From positions 2,356,001 through 2,420,000 of the forward strand of contig OZ220706.1 in assembly GCA_965116695.1 (NCBI GenBank): a stretch of 64,000 bases of DNA, given 5' to 3'. The number at the start of each line of letters is the position of its first letter. Position 1 is the stretch's first letter. The translations under genes and the position numbers were made by a program. The notes beneath the pieces are model-generated. The model worked only from the letters and a program-made list of their open reading frames with translations, did not search any database and had not been told where the DNA came from. The stretch comes from JAJDTT01 sp965116695 (GTDB taxonomy: Bacteria > Acidobacteriota > UBA6911 > RPQK01 > JAJDTT01). Below, in pieces: positions 25,199 to 34,133 of this stretch.

Positions 25199-26551
25199 AT
25201 GGCTGGAAGAAGACTCGCGAGGAGGGAAGCCCTGCGCCGGCTGGGAGCCGCGGCCGGCCTGGGTTGGGGTTGGGGTTCAGGGCGCGTTGCCGCGGCGGCA
25301 GATCCTGGCGGTTCGTTTCTGCTCTCGCGTCAGGGATGCGGCCGGGCCACGGGGTATGCCGAGTCCAACAAGATCGTCACCTGGCGCGGGCGGACCCACG
25401 TGGCCTGGTTGGATTCTCCCCCGGAGGGATTCCGGGTCCGGGTCCGAAGCCGCGACCGGGACACCGGCGAATGGTCTCCCACGGTCACCGTCGGTGACGC
25501 CCATGACAATCACGGAGGACCCGCGCTGACCGTAGACAGCGAGGGCTACCTTCACATCGTCTATTTCCCGCACCACCATCCCATGTGCTACCGCCGATCG
25601 CGCCGGCCGGGGGATGCATCCGAATGGGAAGAAGAGATCCGATTCGGCGAGCGCCTGACCTACCCGACGCTGGTCTGCGGGGCGGATGACACGCTGGTGC
25701 TCGGCGCCCGGCGCAGTTTTGCGGACCGTCCCTGGGAGGTGGAGTTGTGGGAGCGGCCGCCGGGCGCCCGGTGGCGGCGCCGGCGCGCCCTGCTGAGGTC
25801 ACGCCATCCAGGCTATTCCCACTTCCAGAAGTCTCTCGCCTGGGGGCCCGATCACCGGACCCTCCATCTGTTCTGCCGGTTCCACGAACGATCCGACAGC
25901 GGGGCCTACGGCCGCCTGCAAACGGTGGCCTACCTGGTGAGTCCCGATGCGGGCCGGACCTGGACCCGGAGTGACGGAACTCCCGTCTCCCTCCCGGCGA
26001 CGCCCGATTCCGCCGAGGTCCTGGCCCGCGGGGGAGTGGACCACAACCGGCTTCTCCGGGCGGGCGCGCTGTCCGTAGATCCCGACGGGCGGCCCGGCGT
26101 CGTCTACAGCAGTGAGGAGGGGGGCCGGTCAGGGCTCATCCTGGCTCGGCCCAACGGCGACGGAAGCTGGCACCGAACGGATCTGAGCCGGTTCCTGCCT
26201 ACGGAGTATCAGGGCCGGCTGCTGTTGGCGCCGGCCGGCGGCACCTTCACTTCCGGCGGCGGGACGGTGGTCTCGGCCCAGATCGAGCCCCCTGTCGACG
26301 GTGCCTCCACCTGGGGAGGCCCCGGAAACGAAGTCGCGGCCTTTCGTTCCCGGGATGGAGGACGACGCTTCACCTTCTCCCAGGTCAGCCGGACGGACCC
26401 GAGCCGGGCGCGCTGGTTGCCCAACCTCGAGCGGGCCACCGGCCACAACCGGGTTCCGGAAAAACCGGGACTTCTCTACACCGGCGGCGGCCCTGGAGTG
26501 AAGAATACGGACCTGCTGTCCAATCCGGTCTTCTTCTCCACGATTCCGTGA
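25199..26551 (+). CDS. BNR_4-like seven-bladed propeller protein, Tat-type signal
   Basis: 450 residues from the ATG at 25199. RRLARREALRRLGAAAGLG resembles a Tat signal. The body is a BNR_4-type beta-propeller: DNHGGPALTVDSEGYLHIVY is its most typical block, followed by Asp-box-like turns (SPDAGRTWTRSDG, SRDGGRRFTFSQV). Related folds include PL24/PL25-type ulvan lyases and sialidase-like proteins. Whether it is a lyase or only a binding protein is not decidable here. It sits 6 bp ahead of the amidohydrolase gene, so the two are translationally coupled. Confidence 0.75.
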   Translation: MAGRRLARREALRRLGAAAGLGWGWGSGRVAAAADPGGSFLLSRQGCGRATGYAESNKIVTWRGRTHVAWLDSPPEGFRVRVRSRDRDTGEWSPTVTVGDAHDNHGGPALTVDSEGYLHIVYFPHHHPMCYRRSRRPGDASEWEEEIRFGERLTYPTLVCGADDTLVLGARRSFADRPWEVELWERPPGARWRRRRALLRSRHPGYSHFQKSLAWGPDHRTLHLFCRFHERSDSGAYGRLQTVAYLVSPDAGRTWTRSDGTPVSLPATPDSAEVLARGGVDHNRLLRAGALSVDPDGRPGVVYSSEEGGRSGLILARPNGDGSWHRTDLSRFLPTEYQGRLLLAPAGGTFTSGGGTVVSAQIEPPVDGASTWGGPGNEVAAFRSRDGGRRFTFSQVSRTDPSRARWLPNLERATGHNRVPEKPGLLYTGGGPGVKNTDLLSNPVFFSTIP

Positions 26552-26557
26552 TCCGCC

Positions 26558-27466
26558 ATGCTGGTCATCGACTGCCACGCCCACATCTACTCGCCGGATG
26601 AAGAGCGTTATCCGCCGGTGTCCCGGCCCCTGCGGGTTCCGGGAGGCGGCGGTTCCATCCAGGATCTGCGGGCCGTGATGCACGCCAACGGCGTGGCGGC
26701 GGTCCGGGCCATCCAGACCGTCTCCTTCTACGGATACGACAACCGGTACCTCGCCGACGTCAGCCGCGCGAACCCCGGACGGGTCAGCGGAGTATGCACG
26801 CTGGACCCCGACGACCCGGCAAGTCCCGAGATCCTCTGGCGGCTGGTGCAAAAACACGGGGTCAAGTCGCTGCGCAGCATCCCCGCCGAGTCCCGGACCC
26901 GGTTCGACCACCCGGCGGTGCGCCGGCTCTGGCAGGCCGCCCACGAACTGGGGATCACCGTCGACATCTTCCTGATGCAATTGGAATGGGTGGAGGGAGC
27001 CGAGAGGCTGCTGCGGGAGTTCCCCCACCTCACCGTGGCCTTCTGCCACTGTCTGGACCTGAAGCCGGGCGAGGAGTACCGGAAGAAGCTGGACGCCGTC
27101 CTGCGGCTGGCCCGGTTTCCCAATCTGATCGCCAAGGTGGATTTCATCAGCACCGGGACCGAAGAGGGTTTTCCGGGAGACGATCTCCACGAGGCGGCTT
27201 TGAAAATTATCGGCGCCTACGGGGCCGAGCGGTGCGTCTGGGGGAGCAACTACCCGAACCGGCTCTGGACACCCAAGATGAGCTACGCGGAGCACCTGCG
27301 CGTTTTTCGCGAGGTCCTGCCGCTGAAGGAAGAGGATCGTCGGCAGATCCTGGGAGAGACGGCGCGCCGGTTGTGGTTCCCGGACATAGGAACTCCCCCA
27401 CCGGCCCGGCCGGCGGACGTGTCGGAGAAACAGGCATCGAATTCACCCGGCTCTGTCTTCCTCTGA
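26558..27466 (+). CDS. Amidohydrolase-2 family metal-dependent hydrolase
   Basis: 302 residues. It opens with the HxH metal motif (VIDCHAHIY, H7 and H9) of the amidohydrolase-2 (PF04909) barrel, with AFCHCLDLKPG supplying a later His. The closing motif, normally WGSDxP with a catalytic/metal Asp, reads WGSNYPN, so the Asp is replaced by Asn. Members hydrolyse lactones or decarboxylate acids. The substitution suggests altered chemistry or a single-metal enzyme. The C-terminal 25 residues are proline-rich and probably disordered. Confidence 0.8.
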   Translation: MLVIDCHAHIYSPDEERYPPVSRPLRVPGGGGSIQDLRAVMHANGVAAVRAIQTVSFYGYDNRYLADVSRANPGRVSGVCTLDPDDPASPEILWRLVQKHGVKSLRSIPAESRTRFDHPAVRRLWQAAHELGITVDIFLMQLEWVEGAERLLREFPHLTVAFCHCLDLKPGEEYRKKLDAVLRLARFPNLIAKVDFISTGTEEGFPGDDLHEAALKIIGAYGAERCVWGSNYPNRLWTPKMSYAEHLRVFREVLPLKEEDRRQILGETARRLWFPDIGTPPPARPADVSEKQASNSPGSVFL

Positions 27467-27522
27467 GTGTCCATCTCCATTGCCGAGTCGGCCGGGCATA
27501 ATCGACCAGTCTGTCTTCACTC

Positions 27523-27579
27523 TTTTCTCACTCCTCTTTTCTCACTCCTCGGTTTCTCAGAAGGGGACTCGTAGTCCCC
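27523..27579. repeat. 14-bp tandem duplication plus GGGGACT hairpin
   Basis: TTTTCTCACTCCTC is repeated exactly twice in tandem (27523-27536, 27537-27550). It is followed by the perfect hairpin GGGGACT-CGT-AGTCCCC (27563-27579), the same stem as at 12797. The element lies in the 151-bp gap between the convergent amidohydrolase and soxG genes and may terminate either transcript. Confidence 0.65.
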
Positions 27580-27617
27580 CGTGACGAGGAGGTTAACAAC
27601 CCCCTCTCCTACCGGGA

Positions 27618-28229
27618 CTACGCGATGATCCGGAGGCGGTATTCCCGGCCCGAGTGTTCAAGCCAGATGCCCAGGTAGTCGGCGAAGCTGCGCCGGACGA
27701 TCACGTCGAAGGACTCGGCGTCGGCAGTATCACCCCTGGGAACCAAGAGGACTCCGGCCTTGCCCAGATTGGTCTGGGCGCATTGGCCGGGCGAGAAGCT
27801 CCTGGGATGCAGATCCAGAGTGCAACCCTTGGCCAGGAGTTCCCGCCTCCGGACGCCCGCGACGTTCACCAGGGTGTAGCCACCCGTGGTGTCGACGGCG
27901 GAGGCGTGGTGCTCTCCCAAAACCTGACTCAGGTCGGCCACGCACCGGGTCTGCCTGCCGGGCGGCAGAACGAGCAGCCACTCATCGGGACCCATCCAGC
28001 AGACGGTGATGTCCCCGCCTTCGGCGATGGTGTTGGGGTCGACCGGAATGCTCAAGCCCAGCGCTCCCTCCACCGCGGCCAGGAAGGCGTCGTCTCCGGC
28101 GTCGCCGCGCAGATTCACGTAGCCCAGGAAGGGCCGCTCGGTGACTATGACGCCGGGGCTGCCGGTGTCTCCCGCAGATGCTTTCGACAGGACCCCGGTC
28201 AACGGGGACTCCTGCCTGAGATCAGACAT
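27618..28229 (-). CDS. soxG: Sarcosine oxidase subunit gamma
   Basis: 203 residues, last gene of a soxBDAG operon; its start overlaps the end of soxA by 8 bp. Sequence features of SoxG are present: WMGPDEWLLVLPPG, a DTTGGYTLVNVAG core and LLAKGCTLDLHPRSFSPGQCAQT, then VIVRRSFADYLGIWLEHS. Gamma is a non-catalytic subunit of the heterotetrameric, cytoplasmic sarcosine oxidase that turns sarcosine plus tetrahydrofolate and oxygen into glycine, methylene-THF and peroxide. Length is normal for the family. Confidence 0.93.
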   Translation of the reverse strand: MSDLRQESPLTGVLSKASAGDTGSPGVIVTERPFLGYVNLRGDAGDDAFLAAVEGALGLSIPVDPNTIAEGGDITVCWMGPDEWLLVLPPGRQTRCVADLSQVLGEHHASAVDTTGGYTLVNVAGVRRRELLAKGCTLDLHPRSFSPGQCAQTNLGKAGVLLVPRGDTADAESFDVIVRRSFADYLGIWLEHSGREYRLRIIA

Positions 28230-31227
28230 TCTGGCGCTCCCCTTCCGGATCGTAGAAGACCGGGTCGGCGATCCTGGCGGCGGTGGTCCGGCCGTCGAAG
28301 TTCTGGACGTGGACGGTCTCGCCCATGCGCCCGTGTCCCCCCTTGACCAGCCCCAGGGCGATGGAGCGCTCCAGGGCGGCGCTGTAGTAGGAGGAGGTCA
28401 CGTGGCCCAGCATGGGCCGCGGCAGGGGCGCCGACGGATCGTCCACGATCTGTCCCCCCTCCGGCAGGACCTCCTTCGGGTCGTGGGTCAACAGCCCCAC
28501 GAACTGCTTTCGGTCCTTCCGGACCAGGTAGGACCGGAAGAGGGACCGCTTGCCCAGGAAGTCCTTTTTCTTGCCCAGCATGCGCTGCATGCCCAGGTCC
28601 ACGGGAGTGACGGAGCCGTCCGTATCCTGTCCCACGATGATGTATCCCTTCTCGGCCCGGAGGACGTGCATCGCCTCGGTGCCGAAGGGAGTGATTCCGT
28701 ACTCCTCCCCCGCGTCGAATACCGCCTCCCAGACGTGGCGGCCCGAGTTGGCGTCGACGTTGATCTCGTAGGTCAGCTCTCCCGTGAAGCTGATCCGGAA
28801 GATCCGCGCCGGCACCCCGGCCACGGTGCCCTCCCGCACGGCCATGAAGGGGAAGGATTCCCGGCTCAGGTCCAGGTCGGAACAGAGCTTCCGGAGGACG
28901 CGGCGGCTGTCGGGGCCGCAGAGGGAAACCGTCGCCCAATGGTCGGTGACCGAGGTCATGTAGAGCTTCAACTCGGGCCACTCGGTCTGGAGCCAGAGCT
29001 CCAGCCAGGACATGACGTGGGCCGCGCCGCCCGTGGTGGTGTGCATGAGGTAGTGGTTCTCACCGAGGCGGGCCGTGACCCCGTCGTCCATGAGCATGCC
29101 GTTCTCGTCCAGCATGAGGCCGTAGCGGCAGCGGCCAATCGGGACCTTCATGAAGGGATTGGTGTAGACCCGGTTCAGGAAGACGTTGGCGTCGGGTCCC
29201 TGGATGTCGATCTTGCCCAACGTCGAGGCGTCCAGGACGCCCACGCTGCGCCGCACCGCCAGGCATTCCCGGTTCACGGCTTCGTCCAGCGACTCGCCCG
29301 GCCGGGGAAAGTACCAGGGCCGCTTCCATTGGCCCACGTTCTCGAAAAGGGCTCCCTGCTCGACGTGCCACTCGTGAATGGCCGTCTTGCGCACGGGGTC
29401 GAACAGATCCCTTTGCTCGCCGCCGGCGAGGGCTCCGAAGGTGACGGGAGTGTACGCCGGCCGAAAGGTGGTGGTGCCGATGGAGCCGGGATCGGTGCCG
29501 TGATGAGCCGCCAGGATGGCGATGCCGTTGACGTTGCCCAACCGGCCCTGGTCGGGCCCCATGCCCAGGTTGGTGTAACGCTTGACGTACTCGATGGAAT
29601 CGTAACCCTCCCGCGCCGCGGTCAGGATGTCGGCGGAGGAGACGTCCATGAGGGGATCCACGAACTGCTTGGGCGCCCGCGAAACGGGTTTGCCGGCCGG
29701 AACGATCCAGAGCGGCTGGATCGGATCGCCTGCCCTGCCCTTTACGCTTGGGACCGGCCGCGTGGGGCGGCCGTCTCCGTGGCCCGCCGCGCGGGCCGCC
29801 GCGGCGCCTGCCCGGAACCCTTCCGTGAGGCAGGCCTGGAGCTCGAAACTCCCCCGGCACGCTCCCGCCGACCGCTCCGCCTGGATCGATGGGCCGGGAA
29901 CGAAGCAGGCCTTCCGGGCGTCGTAGGCGGGCCGGGCGCCGGATTGGGCGTGGAGTTGGACGGTGGGGCTCCATCCACCGGACACGGCCAGCAGGTTGCA
30001 CGCCAGAGTGGGGCCTCTTCCTGAGACGGACCTGGCGTCGGCGCTCAGCGCCATGAGCCGGACGCCCCGGATTCTCTTCGCACCCCGGACGTCGACGACG
30101 GCGTGCCGATTCATGACCTGGAGGCCCCGCTCCCGCGCCTCGGCGCTCCGACGGCCGGCGGGCCGGGAATCCACGATGGCCTCCACCTGGGCGCCCGCGT
30201 CCAGCAGGTCGAATGCCGTCCGGTAGGCGGTGTCGTTGTTGGTGAAGACCACGGCCCGGGATCCGGGAAGGACCGCATAGCGGCGGATGTATTCCGAGAC
30301 TCCGGAGGCCAGCATGACCCCGAGCCGGTCGTTGTTGCAGAAGACCAGGGGCCGCTCGATGGCGCCCGTGGCCAGGACCACCTGCTTGGCGCGGACCCGC
30401 CAGAGACGCTGACGCGGGCCGCGAGCCGTTTTCGGGGACAGGTGGTCCGTCCGGCGCTCCAGGGCCAGCAGGAAGTTGTGCTCGTAGTAGCCCGCCACGG
30501 TGGTCCGTGCCAGGACCCGGACGTCCGGCAGAGACGCCAGCTCTTCCACCATCTGGTCGACCCACCGCCCGGCGGGAAGCCCTTCGATCCGGCCGCCGAC
30601 TCCCAGCAGAGCGCCTCCCGGTTCGGTCCGTTCGTCCATGAGGATCACGCGGGCGCCGCTGCGTCCCGCCTCCAGGGCCGCGGCCAGGCCGGCCGGACCG
30701 GCTCCCGCCACCAGGACGTCGCAGTGAGCGTTCATGTGATCGTAGCCGTCGGGATCGGCGCCGGTGGGGACCACCCCGAACCCGGCGGCCTTGCGGATCT
30801 GATGCTCGTACTGCCGCCAGGATCCCGCGGGCCACATGAAGGTCTTGTAGTAGAATCCGGGCGGCATCAGGCGGGCGAACCAACCGTTGACGGCCCGCAG
30901 GTCGAACTCGACGCTGGGAAAGACGTTGACGCTCCGGGCCGGCAGACCGTCGTAGAGCTCCACTTGGGTGGCCACCAGGTTGGGCAGAGAACGGGCTCCC
31001 ACTCCCACCTGGACCAGCGCGTTGGACTCCTCCACGCCCGCGGCCACGATTCCCCGGGGACGGTGGTACTTCAGGCTCCGGGCCACCAGGTGGACGCCGT
31101 TGGCCAGCAGCCCGGAGGCCAGAGTGTCTCCCCGGAATGCGGGGTAAGCCCGGCCGTTGAAGGTGAAGGTCAGGGGCCGGTCCCGGTCGATTCGGCCGCC
31201 GGTGGCGAGACGATGGGACTGGCTCAT
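28222..31227 (-). CDS. soxA: Sarcosine oxidase subunit alpha
   Basis: 1001 residues, the usual full length. The N-terminus has the ferredoxin-like domain (PLTFTFNGRAYPAFRGDTLA). An NAD/FAD Rossmann motif follows (VAGAGPAGLAAALEAG at about 170). The C-terminal third (from about 610) is the aminomethyltransferase (GCV_T) domain that binds folate (NREC-to-RISFTGELTYEINV region), where methylene-THF forms. Alpha pairs with the FAD/FMN-bearing beta subunit. Start overlaps the end of soxD by 4 bp (ATGA). No lesion is visible. Confidence 0.95.
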   Translation of the reverse strand: MSQSHRLATGGRIDRDRPLTFTFNGRAYPAFRGDTLASGLLANGVHLVARSLKYHRPRGIVAAGVEESNALVQVGVGARSLPNLVATQVELYDGLPARSVNVFPSVEFDLRAVNGWFARLMPPGFYYKTFMWPAGSWRQYEHQIRKAAGFGVVPTGADPDGYDHMNAHCDVLVAGAGPAGLAAALEAGRSGARVILMDERTEPGGALLGVGGRIEGLPAGRWVDQMVEELASLPDVRVLARTTVAGYYEHNFLLALERRTDHLSPKTARGPRQRLWRVRAKQVVLATGAIERPLVFCNNDRLGVMLASGVSEYIRRYAVLPGSRAVVFTNNDTAYRTAFDLLDAGAQVEAIVDSRPAGRRSAEARERGLQVMNRHAVVDVRGAKRIRGVRLMALSADARSVSGRGPTLACNLLAVSGGWSPTVQLHAQSGARPAYDARKACFVPGPSIQAERSAGACRGSFELQACLTEGFRAGAAAARAAGHGDGRPTRPVPSVKGRAGDPIQPLWIVPAGKPVSRAPKQFVDPLMDVSSADILTAAREGYDSIEYVKRYTNLGMGPDQGRLGNVNGIAILAAHHGTDPGSIGTTTFRPAYTPVTFGALAGGEQRDLFDPVRKTAIHEWHVEQGALFENVGQWKRPWYFPRPGESLDEAVNRECLAVRRSVGVLDASTLGKIDIQGPDANVFLNRVYTNPFMKVPIGRCRYGLMLDENGMLMDDGVTARLGENHYLMHTTTGGAAHVMSWLELWLQTEWPELKLYMTSVTDHWATVSLCGPDSRRVLRKLCSDLDLSRESFPFMAVREGTVAGVPARIFRISFTGELTYEINVDANSGRHVWEAVFDAGEEYGITPFGTEAMHVLRAEKGYIIVGQDTDGSVTPVDLGMQRMLGKKKDFLGKRSLFRSYLVRKDRKQFVGLLTHDPKEVLPEGGQIVDDPSAPLPRPMLGHVTSSYYSAALERSIALGLVKGGHGRMGETVHVQNFDGRTTAARIADPVFYDPEGERQNV

Positions 31228-31505
31228 CCGGTCGCTCCCGGAGGCGGTTCACCCGGCTTGTACACCGACTTGATCCGGTAGGTCACCGTGTCCCGCCGGA
31301 CGTTGAAAAAGCGCCGGCAGCCGGAGGCATGGCACCACTGCTCCAGGTGGTCCCCCCGGGTGTTCCTCCGGTAGAAGAGGTAGTCGGCCCACTCTTCGTC
31401 GGTGAGGTCCTCCGGCTTCAGGGGCCGGACGATGTGCGCCTCGCCGGAATAGGCGAACTCCGACTCGTCGCGGGGGCCGCACCAGGGACACTCGATCAGG
31501 AGCAT
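31224..31505 (-). CDS. soxD: Sarcosine oxidase subunit delta
   Basis: 93 residues. The zinc-binding set typical of SoxD is visible: CPWCGPRDESEF near the N-terminus and WCHASGCRRFF towards the C-terminus. RRNTRGDHLEQW is also diagnostic. Delta is a small structural subunit sitting on alpha. It is placed between soxB (19 bp upstream) and soxA (4-bp overlap), the canonical order of the operon. Confidence 0.95.
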   Translation of the reverse strand: MLLIECPWCGPRDESEFAYSGEAHIVRPLKPEDLTDEEWADYLFYRRNTRGDHLEQWCHASGCRRFFNVRRDTVTYRIKSVYKPGEPPPGATG

Positions 31506-31524
31506 GAGGTTCGTCCTCCGGACT

Positions 31525-32775
31525 TCAGTGGGCCACTCCCGCGGCGCCGTGCTCGTCGATGAGGTGCCCCGTGGTGAACCGCTCCAGCGAAAACGGCTCG
31601 TTGAGGCGGTGGGGACGGTTCTGCGCGATGGTGTAGGCGAAGACCCACCCGGAGCCCGGCGTCGACTTGTAGCCTCCGGTCCCCCAGCCGCAGTTGAAGT
31701 AGAGTCCCTTTACGGGGGTGAGCCCGATGATGGGGCAGGCGTCCGGACAGGTGTCCACCGTGCCGGCCCACTGCCGCAGCATTCGAACCCGGCTGAACCT
31801 GGGAAACATCTCGATGATGGCGGCGATGGCGTGCTCCAGGGTGGCGGGGCTGCCGCGTTGGCCGTAGCCGTTGTAGGAGTCGACGCCGGCGCCGCAGAGC
31901 AGTTCGCCCCGGTCGGTCTGGCTGATGTAGGCGTGCACGGCGTTGGACATCACCACCACGTCCAGAATCGGCTTGAGGGGTTGGGAGACCCAGGCCTGCA
32001 GGGGACGGCTCTCCAAGGGCAGCCGCATCCCGGCCATGGAGGCCAGGACTCCCGAGTTGCCCGCCGTGACGCAGCCGACTTTGCCGGCTTTGATGAATCC
32101 TCTGGAGGTGTCCACTCCGGTTACGGCGCCGTTCTCCCGGCGGATGCCCGTGACCTCGCAGTTCTGGATGACGTCCACGCCAACCGAATCCGCCGCCCGG
32201 GCGAGGCCCCAGGCCAGGGCGTCGTGCCGGGCCGTCCCTCCCCGGCGCTGCAGCGAGGCTCCCAGGATTGGGTAGCGCGCCTGCGGAGAGACGTCGATGG
32301 CGGGGACCATCTCCTTGATCTGCTCCGGGGTGAGGTACTCGCTGTCGATGCCGTTGAGGAGGTTGGCGTTGATGCGGCGCTGGATGTCCCGGAGGTCCTG
32401 GAGCGTGTGTCCCAGGCTCAACAGGCCCCGCTGGCTGAACATGAGGTTGAAATTGATCTCCCGGGTCAGGCCTTCCCAGAGCTTCAGGGAAAACTCGTAG
32501 ATGTGGGCGGCCTCGTCCCAGAGGTAGTTGGAGCGGACGATTTCAGTGTTGCGTCCCGTGTTGCCGCCTCCGACGTAGCCCTTTTCCAGGACGGCCACGC
32601 TGCCCACCCGGTGCTCCTTGACCAGGTAGTAGGCGGTGGCGAGGCCGTGGCCGCCGCCCCCGACGATGACCACGTCGTACTCCGGCTTCGGGTCGGGACT
32701 CCGCCAGGCGCGTTGCCAGTTCTCGTGGTAGGTGAGGGCGTTCCGCGCCAGGCTGAGGAAGGAATATTTCTGCAT
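31525..32775 (-). CDS. soxB: Sarcosine oxidase subunit beta
   Basis: 416 residues from the ATG at 32775; a longer upstream open frame is a shadow that runs through repeats. The N-terminal MQKYSFLSLARNALTYHENW and the FAD motif DVVIVGGGGHGLATAYYL are typical of SoxB, as is GGGNTGRNTEIVRSNY. GWGTGGYKSTPGSG near the C-terminus matches the FAD-binding end. Beta oxidises sarcosine at the covalent FMN/FAD site. It is the first gene of soxBDAG; the gap before it is filled by hairpin repeats. Confidence 0.94.
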   Translation of the reverse strand: MQKYSFLSLARNALTYHENWQRAWRSPDPKPEYDVVIVGGGGHGLATAYYLVKEHRVGSVAVLEKGYVGGGNTGRNTEIVRSNYLWDEAAHIYEFSLKLWEGLTREINFNLMFSQRGLLSLGHTLQDLRDIQRRINANLLNGIDSEYLTPEQIKEMVPAIDVSPQARYPILGASLQRRGGTARHDALAWGLARAADSVGVDVIQNCEVTGIRRENGAVTGVDTSRGFIKAGKVGCVTAGNSGVLASMAGMRLPLESRPLQAWVSQPLKPILDVVVMSNAVHAYISQTDRGELLCGAGVDSYNGYGQRGSPATLEHAIAAIIEMFPRFSRVRMLRQWAGTVDTCPDACPIIGLTPVKGLYFNCGWGTGGYKSTPGSGWVFAYTIAQNRPHRLNEPFSLERFTTGHLIDEHGAAGVAH

Positions 32776-32854
32776 GGGGAAAGCGCAGATTATATCCAAT
32801 GGGGGTGGGGCGGGTGGCCGGCGGGGAGGTATTGGGTATTTTGGGAGTCTGGAG

Positions 32855-32952
32855 ATCGGCGCCTGAAAGACGCCGATCCAATCGGCGACTGGAAAGTCGC
32901 CGCTCCCGGCCGGCGACTGGAAAGTCGCCGCTCCCGGCGCGTAAAACACGCC
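32855..32952. repeat. Array of four GGCGxCT-type hairpins
   Basis: Four short stems in under 100 bp. ATCGGCG/CGCCGAT is at 32855-32877. GGCGACT-GGAA-AGTCGCC appears twice (32884-32901 and 32912-32929), each followed by GCTCCCGG and 28 bp apart. A GGCGCGT/ACACGCC stem is at 32936-32952. All have A-rich loops. They fill the 182-bp gap between the phytanoyl-dioxygenase and soxB genes. An inverted copy lies at 36627. Confidence 0.8.
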
Positions 32953-32957
32953 GCTTG

Positions 32958-33968
32958 TCAGGCGTCCAGCCGGGTCAGCAGAGTTTGGGCCCGGGCGCGT
33001 TTTTCCGGGTTGAGGTCCCGGGCGACGATGCGCTGCAAAGTGGAACGGGCGAGTTCGTCCCCCTGTTCCGCCATCTCCATGGCCAGCTCGTCGCGCCGTT
33101 CGAAGTAGCTGGGGTCGTATTCCACGATCCGGGGATTCCATTCCTTCCAGTAGTACTGGAATTCGTCGGAAGTCCAGTCCGTGTAGATCTCGTCCCAACT
33201 CAACCCGTCGACGCCCATGTGGGGTTGCAGGCTGTCCTTGGTGATGGGATCGCTCCGCTTCTGGTAGCGGCCGTCAATGGACATGCGCATTTGTTCGCCC
33301 CGGTTCGGGACCCCGCGGTGCGGCGCCAGGCTGTGGAAGAACAGGACGTCACCCTGCCGGAAACTGTTGCCCACCCAGCAATCTCCCAGGTCTTCGACGA
33401 TCTCGAAGCCGCCGGCGCCCAGGGCCGGCTTGATGTCGTAGACCCCGCCCAGGTGAGCGCCGGAGGCGATCTGCAATCCGCCCATCTCTTCCGGCAGGTC
33501 GGAAAGCGGGATCCATGCGGTGAATGTTTCTTCGGTCCCCTGGATGGGGATGTAGTCCTGGTGCGCCTTGGTCGTGTAGGCGTTGCGTTGCGGGAACATG
33601 AAGCGGGCGATGACGCGCGGATGGTGAATGACCGGCTCTCCCAGCATCCGTTCCAGCAACCCCAGGATTCGCGGGTGGTGAGGCAACGCATGGAAGTCCT
33701 GAAGCAAGTAGAACTGCTCGTAGACATCCATGTATTTCGGCTCCGGCTCGACGCAGAACCCCGTCAGGTCGGCGACGGCCTCCTCCAACGGGACCCGGGT
33801 GCTGATCCAGCCGTTGGCGGCCGCGATCTCCAGAAACTGCATGCGCACCGATTCCAGCGCTTCCGCCGGCAACAGACCGCGCACGAACAGATAGCCGTCC
33901 CTCCTCATGCGGCGGGCGAGTTCGGGACCGTTGTTGATGACGCCGGAAGAGTCGAGAAATGGTTTCAT
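32958..33968 (-). CDS. Phytanoyl-CoA dioxygenase (PhyH)-like oxygenase
   Basis: 336 residues. The Fe(II) triad is visible: H136-Q-D138 in KAHQDYIPI and a distal H217 in FHSLAPHRG, with RMSIDGRYQ supplying the 2-oxoglutarate-binding Arg region. The fold is a cupin-type double-stranded beta-helix. PhyH-like families are highly expanded in sponge- and marine-associated bacteria and hydroxylate diverse substrates; the name does not imply phytanoyl-CoA here. The C-terminal 60 residues are helical (KRARAQTLLTRLDA). Divergent from the broken CocE gene, same strand as soxBDAG. Confidence 0.87.
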   Translation of the reverse strand: MKPFLDSSGVINNGPELARRMRRDGYLFVRGLLPAEALESVRMQFLEIAAANGWISTRVPLEEAVADLTGFCVEPEPKYMDVYEQFYLLQDFHALPHHPRILGLLERMLGEPVIHHPRVIARFMFPQRNAYTTKAHQDYIPIQGTEETFTAWIPLSDLPEEMGGLQIASGAHLGGVYDIKPALGAGGFEIVEDLGDCWVGNSFRQGDVLFFHSLAPHRGVPNRGEQMRMSIDGRYQKRSDPITKDSLQPHMGVDGLSWDEIYTDWTSDEFQYYWKEWNPRIVEYDPSYFERRDELAMEMAEQGDELARSTLQRIVARDLNPEKRARAQTLLTRLDA

Positions 33969-34133
33969 GATGGGTGCCTCCTGACCGGGTTATGGGACCA
34001 TGTTAGAATCCAACGCCAAGCTTGAAAATACCCTGCCTCGAATTTCTGTCTGAAGACGCCTATCGACACCGTCCCGTCCCGTTGCGACTCCCTCGAAACC
34101 TCCTGAGCTGCGGGCTGGAAAGGGAGGCCTGAA

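Noticed and set aside
28141..30024. 627-codon open frame on the plus strand
   Set aside because: It is antisense to soxA, which is complete and full-length.
32855..32952. Hairpin array as a CRISPR
   Set aside because: Units are 28 bp apart with no unique spacers of usual length, no cas genes are nearby, and each unit is self-complementary.
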